From the NCBI GenBank assembly GCA_002385485.1, contig DGDP01000072.1:1540-22040 (forward strand): a stretch of 20,501 nt of DNA. The letters are read 5' to 3'. Positions 1 through 6,748 of the stretch are shown here, one piece after another. The notes beneath the pieces are model-generated. The model was not told the DNA's origin. It did no database searches and worked only from the letters and a program-made list of their open reading frames with translations. The first letter of the stretch is position 1. Each line of letters opens with the position of its first letter. The position numbers and the translations under genes are program-made. The stretch comes from Acetomicrobium sp. UBA3949 (GTDB lineage Bacteria > Synergistota > Synergistia > Synergistales > Acetomicrobiaceae).

Positions 1-245
1 AGGGGTTTTCCTATTTCCCTTCTTTTGGGTTTGTAGCGTCCGTATGACTTAGGCTTATCCCTTCCCTCGTAAATACAGTCGATCAAATTTACGGTATTGC
101 CCCTGCGACGAAGGTATTCCAGAATGTATAACAACCCCAGTGGTTTTGCCCAGAAGTCGAAAAAGGCAAAATCGAAGACAGGAGGGTTTATACCCAGCAC
201 CTTCTTATTTTCCAGCCCTTTTATAAATGCAGTGAAGTCACCCAT
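1..245 (-). CDS. Radical SAM protein, B12-binding-type N-terminus (partial)
   Basis: The minus strand is open from an ATG at 245 to the window edge, giving 81 codons of an N-terminus with no stop. Near the start it reads KVLGINPPVFDFAFFDFW, then AKPLGLLYILEYLRRRGNTV and LIDCIYEG. This matches the usual opening of cobalamin-binding-domain radical SAM proteins: a first strand with a PP motif, then PLGLLY-helix-RRRG and a second strand ending in D/C. The CxxxCxxC cluster motif would lie beyond the edge, so the radical SAM part is inferred. No clear Shine-Dalgarno sequence precedes the ATG, so the exact start is uncertain. The gene is divergent from the AGCS symporter. The substrate cannot be predicted. 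Confidence 0.6.
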   Translation of the reverse strand, partial: MGDFTAFIKGLENKKVLGINPPVFDFAFFDFWAKPLGLLYILEYLRRRGNTVNLIDCIYEGRDKPKSYGRYKPKRREIGKP

Positions 246-434
246 ATAAGTAGTATATCAGATCGTGCCTCAAGCTATTTTAATTTACTGCAAGAGACCC
301 ATTCTAAAAATAGGAGCTCGATCTCGCCTGATTTAGTGGTTGTATACGGTTAAAAAGTTGCTCAAATTTTCGTAGTAGTTAAAATAAAAAAGCGGCGTTT
401 ATGTCATTTATCTTATAGTTTGGAGGTGTTGGCT
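246..434. promoter_or_regulatory. Divergent intergenic region upstream of the AGCS symporter
   Basis: This AT-rich gap separates the leftward radical SAM gene from the rightward symporter and should hold both promoters. A weak plus-strand candidate is TTGCTC (358-363), a 16-nt spacer, then TAAAAT (380-385). A GGAGGTG ribosome-binding sequence lies at 422-428. I see no RNA gene or repeat here. The promoter assignment is tentative. Confidence 0.3.
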
Positions 435-1829
435 TTGTTGATGGAGCTTGTAAAGGCGGCGAATGGAATTTTATGGGGTAGTTTGATGATATGGCTATTG
501 ATAGGAACGGGCGTTTTCTACACGGTTCGCCTGGGCTTCCCTCAAATACGCCATATAGGACATGTGTTTAAGGTGTTATTGGGAAGCAGAAAAACGGAGG
601 AGAAGGGCATTTCTTCCTTTCAGGCCCTCTGCACTGGTTTGGCAGCGCAGGTGGGTACGGGTAACATCGCCGGAGTTGCGACTGCCTTGGTCTCAGGAGG
701 GCCCGGAGCCGTATTTTGGATGTGGATAACGGCTTTGGTAGGCATGGCTACAATTTCTGCCGAAGCCATCCTGGCCCAGCTTTTCAGGGTCAAAAACGCA
801 GACGGTACATATCGTGGCGGACCGGCCTATTACTTGAAAAAGGGCCTTGGGCAAAAGTGGATGGGCGTCCTTTTTGCCATAAGCATCATCCTGGCCATGC
901 CCTTCGTATTTAATGCAGTGCAGTGTAACTCTATCGTAGCAGGAGTAAGAGGTGCTTTCCTGAAGGAATCTTCAGCGGTAAACATCGAACTTTACCTTGG
1001 GATAGTCGTGGCAATAATTACCGGAGTGGTAATTTTTGGAGGCCTGAGAAGGATAGCGAAGGTAGCAGAAATTGTGGTTCCCTTTATGGCAATTATGTAT
1101 ATAGCCATTGCCTTGGTTACCATGATAATGAATATTACGGAAATACCTGCCATTATTTCTCTCATCTTCAAGAGCGCCTTTGGGGTGAGGCAGGTCGCCG
1201 GCGGCATAATGGGACATACCGTGGCACAGGCTTTAAGATATGGAGTGGCGAGGGGACTTTTCTCTAACGAAGCAGGAATGGGTTCCACTCCGAATGCCCA
1301 TGCTACAGCCGAGGTGAAACATCCTGCGCGCCAAGGCTTTATCGCCATGTTCGGTGTTTTCGTCGATACTATAATAGTATGTTCGGCAACTACAATGTTC
1401 ATTCTGCTCTCGGGACAGCTTTCCAGCGGGCTTACTGGTGTTGAGCTGACCCAAACTTCCATGCAGACGATCGTGGGCTCATGGGGTCCCTACTTCATTA
1501 GTATAGCTCTTATGTTTTTTGCCTGGACATCGATATTGGGAAATTACTACTACGGAGAAAGCAATCTGATGTATTTGTTTTCCGGGCCCAGCAGCAATAT
1601 CATGCTTTTAATTTACAGGCTCGCGGTTTTGGGAATGATAATATTTGGAGCTGTTAGTTCCGTGCCTCTGGTATGGGAATTGGCCGATTTCTTCAACGGT
1701 TTGATGGCCCTGCTCAACCTCGTTGGGATCATTTGTCTCTCGGGAATGGTCGTCAAAGTCTTCAGGGATTACGAAAACCAATTGAGGTTGAATCCGGAGC
1801 GGGAGCCCGTTTATGCCAGAAAAGAGTAG
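435..1829 (+). CDS. Sodium:alanine/glycine symporter, AGCS family
   Basis: A 464-residue polytopic membrane protein of the AGCS (alanine or glycine:cation symporter) family, which imports alanine or glycine with sodium across the cytoplasmic membrane. Diagnostic motifs are GTGNIAGVATALVSGGPGAV (about residues 74-93) followed by FWMW, and NEAGMGSTPNAHA in the middle. About ten hydrophobic segments are visible and the length is normal for the family. A longer reading frame begins with TTG at 420, but GGAGGTG at 422-428 would then lie inside the gene. TTG at 435 sits 8 nt after GGAGG and is the better start; ATG at 441 is also possible. The gene stands alone and ends just before a hairpin shared with deoC. 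Alanine versus glycine preference cannot be decided from sequence. Confidence 0.92.
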   Translation: MLMELVKAANGILWGSLMIWLLIGTGVFYTVRLGFPQIRHIGHVFKVLLGSRKTEEKGISSFQALCTGLAAQVGTGNIAGVATALVSGGPGAVFWMWITALVGMATISAEAILAQLFRVKNADGTYRGGPAYYLKKGLGQKWMGVLFAISIILAMPFVFNAVQCNSIVAGVRGAFLKESSAVNIELYLGIVVAIITGVVIFGGLRRIAKVAEIVVPFMAIMYIAIALVTMIMNITEIPAIISLIFKSAFGVRQVAGGIMGHTVAQALRYGVARGLFSNEAGMGSTPNAHATAEVKHPARQGFIAMFGVFVDTIIVCSATTMFILLSGQLSSGLTGVELTQTSMQTIVGSWGPYFISIALMFFAWTSILGNYYYGESNLMYLFSGPSSNIMLLIYRLAVLGMIIFGAVSSVPLVWELADFFNGLMALLNLVGIICLSGMVVKVFRDYENQLRLNPEREPVYARKE

Positions 1830-1862
1830 CTTATATTAACAAAAGCACCAAGTTTTAAACTT

Positions 1863-1914
1863 AGAATTGCCGGTTACAGGCATCGTTTAAATGGCGACTG
1901 TAACCGGCAATTCT
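1863..1914. terminator. Bidirectional hairpin between symporter and deoC
   Basis: A perfect 17-bp inverted repeat lies between the two converging genes. The left arm is AGAATTGCCGGTTACAG (1863-1879) and the right arm is CTGTAACCGGCAATTCT (1898-1914), separated by an 18-nt loop. The right arm reaches the deoC stop codon. No long T-run follows on either strand, but the stem base is AT-rich, so a weak bidirectional terminator or an mRNA 3'-end stabiliser is likely. Confidence 0.75.
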
Positions 1915-2579
1915 TAAACCAAAGGATCAAAAGAGGACATTATTTGAGGTCCGCTGCTCGTTCCTATCCTGGTTGCACCAACTTTTATAAAAGCGTAAGC
2001 GGTTTTAAAATCGCGAATTCCTCCGGCGGCTTTAACCCCTATGTTTGCTGGTACATTTTTGCGTAGGATCTTCACATCTTCTATCGTTGCTCCGCCGCTT
2101 CCAAATCCTGTAGAGGTTTTGACGAAATTTGCTCCCGCTTTGACCGACAGCCGGCAACCTCTCGCTTTCTCTTCATCCGTCAGATAGCAGCACTCCAGTA
2201 TAACCTTTACCGTAGCGCCGTCAGCGGCTTTTACTACGGCGGAGATGTCTTTTATGACAAATTTGTCATCCCCATCCTTCAGGGCTCCGATATTTATGAC
2301 CATATCTATCTCGGATGCGCCGCTTCTTAGGGCATATTTAGTTTCAAGTACTTTGGCCTCAGTGAAGGTTGTTCCCAAGGGAAAACCCACAACGGAAGCG
2401 ACTTTTACGCTAGAACCTTCAAGAAACGATGCTGCAAAGCCCACTCTACAGGGATTTACGCAAACGGCGGCAAAGTTGTATCGAAGGGCATCCTCGCATA
2501 AAGTTTTTATATCCGAACGCGTAGCCTTAGGACTTAAATTCGTATGATCGATATATTTTGCAAATTCGTCTTTTGTCAT
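1914..2579 (-). CDS. deoC: Deoxyribose-phosphate aldolase
   Basis: A class I aldolase of 221 residues that cleaves 2-deoxyribose-5-phosphate to glyceraldehyde-3-phosphate and acetaldehyde in deoxynucleoside salvage. The active-site set is complete: Asp92 in SEIDMVINIG, the Schiff-base Lys154 in FVKTSTGFGSGG, and Lys183 in GVKAAGGIRD. The frame extends upstream to 2669, but ATG at 2579 is preceded by GGGAGG with a 9-nt spacer and gives MTKDEFAKYIDHTNL, the normal DeoC N-terminus. It is a single gene, divergent from glyA and convergent with the symporter. No other deo gene lies nearby. Confidence 0.96.
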   Translation of the reverse strand: MTKDEFAKYIDHTNLSPKATRSDIKTLCEDALRYNFAAVCVNPCRVGFAASFLEGSSVKVASVVGFPLGTTFTEAKVLETKYALRSGASEIDMVINIGALKDGDDKFVIKDISAVVKAADGATVKVILECCYLTDEEKARGCRLSVKAGANFVKTSTGFGSGGATIEDVKILRKNVPANIGVKAAGGIRDFKTAYAFIKVGATRIGTSSGPQIMSSFDPLV

Positions 2580-2707
2580 TATTCTTTTCCTCCCCGATAT
2601 AATCCTTATAACCCTTGCGTGATCGATTTTACCCTTTTTGTTGGAGTGTGGGGGCTGATTTTTATGCAAGTCATAGTCATAAGTTTTTTATTATGTAGAA
2701 CGAAAGG

Positions 2708-2713
2708 TATAAT
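2708..2713 (+). promoter_or_regulatory. Probable -10 element of the glyA promoter
   Basis: A perfect TATAAT lies 102 nt before the glyA start codon in the deoC-glyA gap. The -35 region 17 nt upstream (TTTTTA around 2685-2690) is weak. A second TATAAT at 2598-2603, with TTGTCA at 2573-2578, has a 19-nt spacer and overlaps the deoC ribosome-binding site, so it is less likely. Confidence 0.4.
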
Positions 2714-2762
2714 GAATTGCTTCTTAAAGAATAAAGCTCTAAAATAACATGTAAAGTGCATA

Positions 2763-2800
2763 CTGCTGTCCCGTGAGGACAGCAGAACAAAAGCCTTTGT
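2763..2800 (+). promoter_or_regulatory. Tandem hairpins in the glyA leader
   Basis: A perfect 9-bp stem, CTGCTGTCC / GGACAGCAG (2763-2771 and 2777-2785) with the 5-nt loop CGTGA, is followed by a smaller ACAAA / TTTGT stem (2787-2791, 2796-2800). The GGAGG ribosome-binding site starts 4 nt later at 2804. The position suggests control of glyA translation or mRNA stability. The sequence does not match the glycine, THF, ZTP or SAM riboswitch motifs I know, so its ligand, if any, is unknown. Confidence 0.4.
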
Positions 2801-2814
2801 CAAGGAGGAGAAAA

Positions 2815-4089
2815 ATGATAGAAAAGAGCTTGATCTCATCGTTATCCCAGGCGGATCCCACGGTTTGCGGGATGATGGAAGGCGAATTATCCAGACAACG
2901 CGACGGATTGGAGCTTATTGCTTCGGAAAACTTCGTCTCATTGGCGGTCCTTCAAGCCCAGGGTTCGGTACTTACCAATAAATACGCAGAAGGATACCCT
3001 CATAAAAAATACTATGGCGGTTGCGAATATGTGGAGAACATCGAAGAGTTGGCCATAAAGCGGGCGTGTGAACTTTTCGGGGCGGAGCATGCAAACGTTC
3101 AGCCTCACTCAGGCACCCAGGCCAACATGGCCGTTTATTTTTCGGTGATGGAGCCGGGCGATACGCTCCTTGCCATGAACCTGGATCAGGGAGGTCACCT
3201 TTCGCACGGGCATCCTTTGAACTTTACGGGCAAATGGTATAAGATCGTCCCCTATGGAGTAAAGCCCGATACGGAGACTATAGATTACGAAGCCGTCGAG
3301 GCTTTGGCCAAGGAACACAGGCCCAAGGTGATTGTCGCCGGCGCAAGTGCCTACCCGCGTTTCATAGACTTCAAACGTTTCAGCGATATAGCTCGGGAAG
3401 TGGGCGCTATTTTGATGGTCGACATGGCTCACATAGCCGGGCTTGTCGCAGGAGGCGCCCATCCCAGCCCTGTGCCTTATGCAGATTTTGTGACCACGAC
3501 TACCCATAAGACACTGCGCGGTCCGCGGGGCGCCTTGATCCTCTGCAAGGAAAAATATGGTGCGCAGCTGGATCGAACGGTCTTCCCAGGTATCCAAGGC
3601 GGTCCCTTCATGCACGTGATAGCAGCCAAAGCAGTATGCTTCCACCTTGCCATGCAACCTGAATTCAAGGAGTACGCCAAGCAGATCGTTGCCAACGCAA
3701 AGGCTTTGGCTAAGGGCCTTAGCGAGCGAGGCTTCAGGCTCGTCTCGGGAGGCACGGATAACCACATGATACTTGTGGATCTGCGGAGCAAAAATATAAC
3801 GGGCAAGGATGCCGAAAAAGTCTTGGAAGGCGTGGGCATCACCGTAAACAAGAACATGATCCCCTTTGACCCCGAAAAGCCGATGGTGACAAGCGGCATT
3901 CGCATAGGAACTCCTGCTCTGACGACCAGGGGAATGAAAGAAAAGGAGATGGAGCTCGTAGCCGACCTAATCGACAGAGCCTTGTCCAATCCCGACAACG
4001 AAAGCGAAAAAGAAAAGGTTTACCGCGAGGTCAAGGAGCTTGCTCACCGCTTCCCGCTTTATCCGGAACTGAGCAATCCTTGGGCTTAA
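2815..4089 (+). CDS. glyA: Serine hydroxymethyltransferase
   Basis: A 424-residue PLP enzyme that interconverts serine plus tetrahydrofolate with glycine plus 5,10-methylene-tetrahydrofolate, supplying one-carbon units. Signature blocks are present: ELIASENFVS near residue 34, NVQPHSGTQANMAVY near 94, VDMAHIAGLVAGG near 202, and TTTTHKTLRGPRG, where Lys232 should bind PLP. The chosen ATG has GGAGG with a 6-nt spacer. A longer in-frame reading from 2773 would run through the leader hairpin and is rejected. Downstream is a strong terminator shared with purE. Linkage to glycine metabolism (AGCS carrier) and purine synthesis (purE) is plausible but may be coincidence. Confidence 0.98.
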   Translation: MIEKSLISSLSQADPTVCGMMEGELSRQRDGLELIASENFVSLAVLQAQGSVLTNKYAEGYPHKKYYGGCEYVENIEELAIKRACELFGAEHANVQPHSGTQANMAVYFSVMEPGDTLLAMNLDQGGHLSHGHPLNFTGKWYKIVPYGVKPDTETIDYEAVEALAKEHRPKVIVAGASAYPRFIDFKRFSDIAREVGAILMVDMAHIAGLVAGGAHPSPVPYADFVTTTTHKTLRGPRGALILCKEKYGAQLDRTVFPGIQGGPFMHVIAAKAVCFHLAMQPEFKEYAKQIVANAKALAKGLSERGFRLVSGGTDNHMILVDLRSKNITGKDAEKVLEGVGITVNKNMIPFDPEKPMVTSGIRIGTPALTTRGMKEKEMELVADLIDRALSNPDNESEKEKVYREVKELAHRFPLYPELSNPWA

Positions 4090-4112
4090 AAGATATTTGT
4101 AGGATTTGACGA

Positions 4113-4152
4113 AAAAACTGGCCTGCGCCGATGAGGGTGTAGGCCAGTTTTT
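4113..4152. terminator. Bidirectional terminator between glyA and purE
   Basis: A 12-bp perfect stem, AAAAACTGGCCT (4113-4124) and AGGCCAGTTTTT (4141-4152), encloses a 16-nt loop. Each strand places a T-run at the 3' side of the stem, so it works as an intrinsic terminator for both converging genes. Confidence 0.9.
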
Positions 4153-4163
4153 GAATAAAGGTC

Positions 4164-4685
4164 TTAGCCTAAAAATGCCTCTGGCGGAGCTTTAGGAAGC
4201 TCGGTCAAAGTGTCTCGTGCCGTCGATACTTTCTTTGATGCCTTCTCCCGGTATTGGGCGGTCTTTTTGCTGCATGAGGAATCTTGAAGGGAAAGAATTT
4301 GAACCGCAAGGAGGGCAGCATTGACGGCCTGTCCTATCCCCACGGTCGCGACTGGTATTCCCGGAGGCATTTGAGCCATGGCAAGCAGGGCGTCCATGCC
4401 CTTTAATGGGCCCACTTCCAACGGGAGGCCTATGACGGGAAGCGTCGTATGGGCGGCCAAAACACCCGGCAAAGCAGCTGAAAGCCCGGCTGCGGCTATA
4501 ATTACCTTGATACCACGGTCCTTTGCCGTTTTAGCGTAGTTTGCCACGTCCTTTGGAGTCCTGTGAGCTGAAGCTATCGTGACTTCAAAAGGAACCTCCA
4601 ATTCCTTCAATACGTCAAAAGCGCCCTTTAGGCGCTCTACATCTGAGTCCGACCCCATCACTATGCCTATTAGCGGTTTGTCCAT
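4164..4685 (-). CDS. purE: 5-(carboxyamino)imidazole ribonucleotide mutase, PurE
   Basis: The catalytic PurE protein of de novo purine synthesis, which converts N5-CAIR to CAIR. The 173-residue protein starts with GIVMGSDSDVE, followed by IASAHRTP (His41) and QMPPGIPVATVGIG with NAALLAVQIL. The LP-plus-QMPxGIPV pattern is of the bacterial class I mutase type rather than the class II AIR-carboxylase type. One oddity: the usual AHLPG block reads AALPG (Ala71 for the His). The ATG has GGAGG with a 7-nt spacer. A charged tail of about 30 residues extends past the core. purK is not beside it in this window. Confidence 0.95.
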   Translation of the reverse strand: MDKPLIGIVMGSDSDVERLKGAFDVLKELEVPFEVTIASAHRTPKDVANYAKTAKDRGIKVIIAAAGLSAALPGVLAAHTTLPVIGLPLEVGPLKGMDALLAMAQMPPGIPVATVGIGQAVNAALLAVQILSLQDSSCSKKTAQYREKASKKVSTARDTLTELPKAPPEAFLG

Positions 4686-4780
4686 TTCAAGTCCTCCTTA
4701 GTCGGTAGTTTTGCAAGTGTAATTTTTTTGAAAAAATGTTAAACGACAACCTTGACTTTACTTTAAATGATAAGTTTAGT

Positions 4781-4813
4781 CTAAAGTATATCAAAAATAA
4801 AAGCCATTTGTAA
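4781..4813 (+). promoter_or_regulatory. Putative LysR operator, TRAP copy
   Basis: CTAAAGTATATCAAAAATA (4781-4799) is identical to 9421-9439, and in both copies TTGTAA begins exactly 27 nt after the first base of the box. Relative to a start site predicted about 12 nt after the first base of the -10 at 4846-4851, the box spans roughly -77 to -59, a usual place for a LysR-type recognition site. Assignment to the LysR protein at 8488-9381 is inference from the shared box. Confidence 0.55.
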
Positions 4814-4842
4814 TTTGTCGTATATTCAAATATCGTATATTC

Positions 4843-4851
4843 TGATATAAT
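4843..4851 (+). promoter_or_regulatory. Extended -10 promoter of the TRAP operon
   Basis: TGATATAAT matches the extended -10 pattern TGnTATAAT exactly. The -35 position (TATTCA, 4823-4828) is poor, which fits an activator-dependent promoter. Confidence 0.5.
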
Positions 4852-5032
4852 GTGAAAGAGCACTATATTTATGTAAAGCATATTGGATTAGACGTATTAA
4901 TATGATACATCGTAGACATTAACAAATGATAACGTCAGAAATTTTTTCACGGAATCTGGTCTATACTGTTTGCTCGGAAATTGACGTAAGTTGAAGGATA
5001 AATTAAAAACAGATAAAGGGAGGAGAAAAATC

Positions 5033-6070
5033 ATGAAAGCTGAGAGAAAATGTGTCGTTCTTATGGTAGCCTTTGTGTTTCTGTTTGTTTCGTCGGTAGC
5101 TTTTGGGGCAGAAAAAGTAATAAAGCTGTCGCACCTCAACCCCCAACAACCCTTTGAAGTTGCCACTGCGGCCATGTCTGCTGTATTCAAAAACATCGTA
5201 GAGTCGGAAAGCGGCGGTGCATTAAAAGTAGAGATCTATCCTGCCGGGCAGTTGGGCAATGAGCGCGAGACCATGGAGCAGGTGCAATTGGGAGTGGTTC
5301 AAAGCTACATCGCTTCTGCTGGAGGAATAGCCATTTTTTATCCCCTCTATAGCATATTGGACATACCCTTTGCTTTGCCCAATTACGAGGTGGCGTGGAA
5401 GGTATTTGACGGTCCTTTTGGCCAATATCTTGCCAAAGATATTGAGGAAAAGACTGGATATAAGGTGCTTGGCTTTGGCGAATCGGGAGGATTTTTCCAA
5501 ATAACGAACAGCAAAAGACCTATTAAAAGCGTAGCAGATATGAAGGGTTTAAAGATCCGGACCATGACTATTCCAACACATGAGGAATTGATGAGGCTTT
5601 ATGGGGCTGCCCCGACTCCTGTCGCATGGGCTGAGGTTTATACTGCCCTGCAAACGGGCGTGGTGGACGGACAACATAATCCAATTCCCATCATTCTCAC
5701 CGGAAGGCTCTATGAGGTTCAAAAATACATAACGATTACGAATCACTTATACAGTCCTTATTGTTGGGTGATGAACAAAGATTTCTATAATTCCTTAAGC
5801 GAAACAGAAAGAGAGATAGTGGATCGAGCGGCAAGAGAAGCAAATGTTTCGGGCAGAGGGCTTAACAGAATTATAGAGGCCTCAGACAAGGGGTTACCGA
5901 CACTGATTAAGGCCGGTATGGAAGTGAACGTCCTTTCTCCTGAATCTTTGGAGGAGTTTAGGCGTATAGGAAGGGAAGGTATGATGGAATTCATTGAAAA
6001 GAGGTTTAAGGACGAAGGAGTCGAATTGGCGGAGAAATATTTAAAAGCTATTGAAGAGGCAGAAGATTAA
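5033..6070 (+). CDS. dctP: TRAP transporter substrate-binding protein, DctP family
   Basis: The periplasmic solute receptor of a tripartite ATP-independent transporter; it captures an organic acid and delivers it to the DctQM permease. The 345-residue precursor has a signal peptide (MKAERK, a hydrophobic stretch, cleavage near AFGA-EK at residues 23-27). The family core follows: MKGLKIRTMTIPTHEELMRL with the carboxylate-binding Arg176, then GAAPTPVAWAEVYTALQTG and VVDGQHNP. ATG at 5033 has GGGAGGAG upstream; an upstream in-frame start at 4991 would add residues before the signal peptide and is rejected. A hairpin follows the stop, which may raise receptor levels over permease. The ligand cannot be told from sequence; the shared promoter box suggests a substrate of the 9517-20501 operon. 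Confidence 0.93.
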   Translation: MKAERKCVVLMVAFVFLFVSSVAFGAEKVIKLSHLNPQQPFEVATAAMSAVFKNIVESESGGALKVEIYPAGQLGNERETMEQVQLGVVQSYIASAGGIAIFYPLYSILDIPFALPNYEVAWKVFDGPFGQYLAKDIEEKTGYKVLGFGESGGFFQITNSKRPIKSVADMKGLKIRTMTIPTHEELMRLYGAAPTPVAWAEVYTALQTGVVDGQHNPIPIILTGRLYEVQKYITITNHLYSPYCWVMNKDFYNSLSETEREIVDRAAREANVSGRGLNRIIEASDKGLPTLIKAGMEVNVLSPESLEEFRRIGREGMMEFIEKRFKDEGVELAEKYLKAIEEAED

Positions 6071-6078
6071 ACATAACT

Positions 6079-6110
6079 GTGGAGAGCAAGTTAGCGTCCT
6101 TGCTCTCCAT
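6079..6110 (+). promoter_or_regulatory. Intercistronic hairpin dctP-dctQ
   Basis: An 11-bp stem, TGGAGAGCAAG / CTTGCTCTCCA, plus a terminal G-T wobble, with an 8-nt loop, lies between the dctP stop and the dctQ ribosome-binding site (GGAGGG, 6122-6127). No strong T-run follows, so it probably stabilises the dctP mRNA end or partly attenuates readthrough. Such hairpins commonly give more binding protein than permease. Confidence 0.65.
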
Positions 6111-6132
6111 TGAAATATTTTGGAGGGACTAA

Positions 6133-6714
6133 ATGACTGATAAATCAAATACTCAAAACAATATTGACTTCTTTAAAGTTATAAGCAAGGCGGGAGATCT
6201 CTTAGAGAAAATAATTTCAGTGCCAGTGTTCGTCTTCTCCATTGCTATGACTGTTACAGTTTTGTTAGGCGTGTTCTTTCGCTATTTGCTCAGGACGCCT
6301 CTCGGTTGGACCGAGGAATTGTCAAGGTACTTGATGATATGGATGGCATTACTTTCAGTTGCATTGTGTATATGGAGACATGAGCATGTGGGGGTAACTC
6401 TTTTTATTAAGAAAATTCCCATTAAAATAGCCAAAGCGATAGTATTATTTTCAAATATATTGGTATTTTATTTTTTATATGTATTGACGAAATATGGCTT
6501 TATAATGGCGGACAAGGGGAAATATCAAATTTCAAGCGCGTTAAATACGACAATGAAATGGTGGTTGATGGCTGTACCAGTAAGTTCAATTGTTTGTATG
6601 GTTTTTTTGGCCTGCAAAATGTTTCTCGACATTAAGAGATCAGATATAGAGGAGATCTTGATGTCCGAGGAAGTATTGGATGCTGTAAAAAGAGAAGAAA
6701 AACTAGATATTTAA
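6133..6714 (+). CDS. dctQ: TRAP transporter small permease, DctQ family
   Basis: The small membrane subunit of the TRAP transporter, 193 residues with four predicted membrane segments. The family pattern is visible: an N-terminal helix (VFVFSIAMTVTVLLGVFFRY), then LRTPLGWTEELSRYLMIWMA, a short RHEHVGVTLF segment after helix 2, and two further helices. The ATG follows GGAGGG with a 5-nt spacer. A charged tail rich in Glu and Lys ends the protein. It lies between dctP and dctM with short gaps and forms one transport complex with them. The gene is more AT-rich than the catabolic operon to the right. Confidence 0.9.
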   Translation: MTDKSNTQNNIDFFKVISKAGDLLEKIISVPVFVFSIAMTVTVLLGVFFRYLLRTPLGWTEELSRYLMIWMALLSVALCIWRHEHVGVTLFIKKIPIKIAKAIVLFSNILVFYFLYVLTKYGFIMADKGKYQISSALNTTMKWWLMAVPVSSIVCMVFLACKMFLDIKRSDIEEILMSEEVLDAVKREEKLDI

Positions 6715-6748
6715 ACAATCTTGACATGATAAAGAAAGGAAGATTAAC

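Larger units (their letters stand above)
4686..5032. promoter_or_regulatory. AT-rich divergent promoter region, purE / TRAP operon
   Basis: This 347-nt gap has no credible gene. It contains an 11-nt palindrome TTTAGTCTAAA (4775-4785), the 19-bp box CTAAAGTATATCAAAAATA (4781-4799), TTGTAA (4808-4813), an extended -10 TGATATAAT (4843-4851), and AACAAATGAT (4921-4930). The box, the TTGTAA spacing and AACAAATGAT recur between the LysR gene and the catabolic operon. A second weak -10, TATACT (4962-4967), lies closer to dctP. From the extended -10 the dctP leader would be about 175 nt. Confidence 0.6.

Noticed and set aside
420..434. TTG at 420 as the symporter start
   Set aside because: The GGAGGTG ribosome-binding sequence lies inside it; TTG 435 has the proper spacing.
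992..1462. 156-residue minus-strand frame within the symporter gene
   Set aside because: It lies opposite a clear AGCS coding region, has low-complexity composition and no family features; a shadow frame.
2598..2603. TTGTCA / TATAAT pair (2573-2603) as the glyA promoter
   Set aside because: The spacer is 19 nt and the -35 lies on the deoC start codon; the TATAAT at 2708-2713 is a more natural place.
2760..2815. A known riboswitch upstream of glyA
   Set aside because: The hairpins do not show the conserved cores of glycine, THF, ZTP or SAM riboswitches as I know them; only an unassigned leader is claimed.
4687..5196. Small minus-strand frames in the purE-dctP gap
   Set aside because: They are AT-rich, lack ribosome-binding sites and overlap promoter elements or the dctP signal-peptide region.
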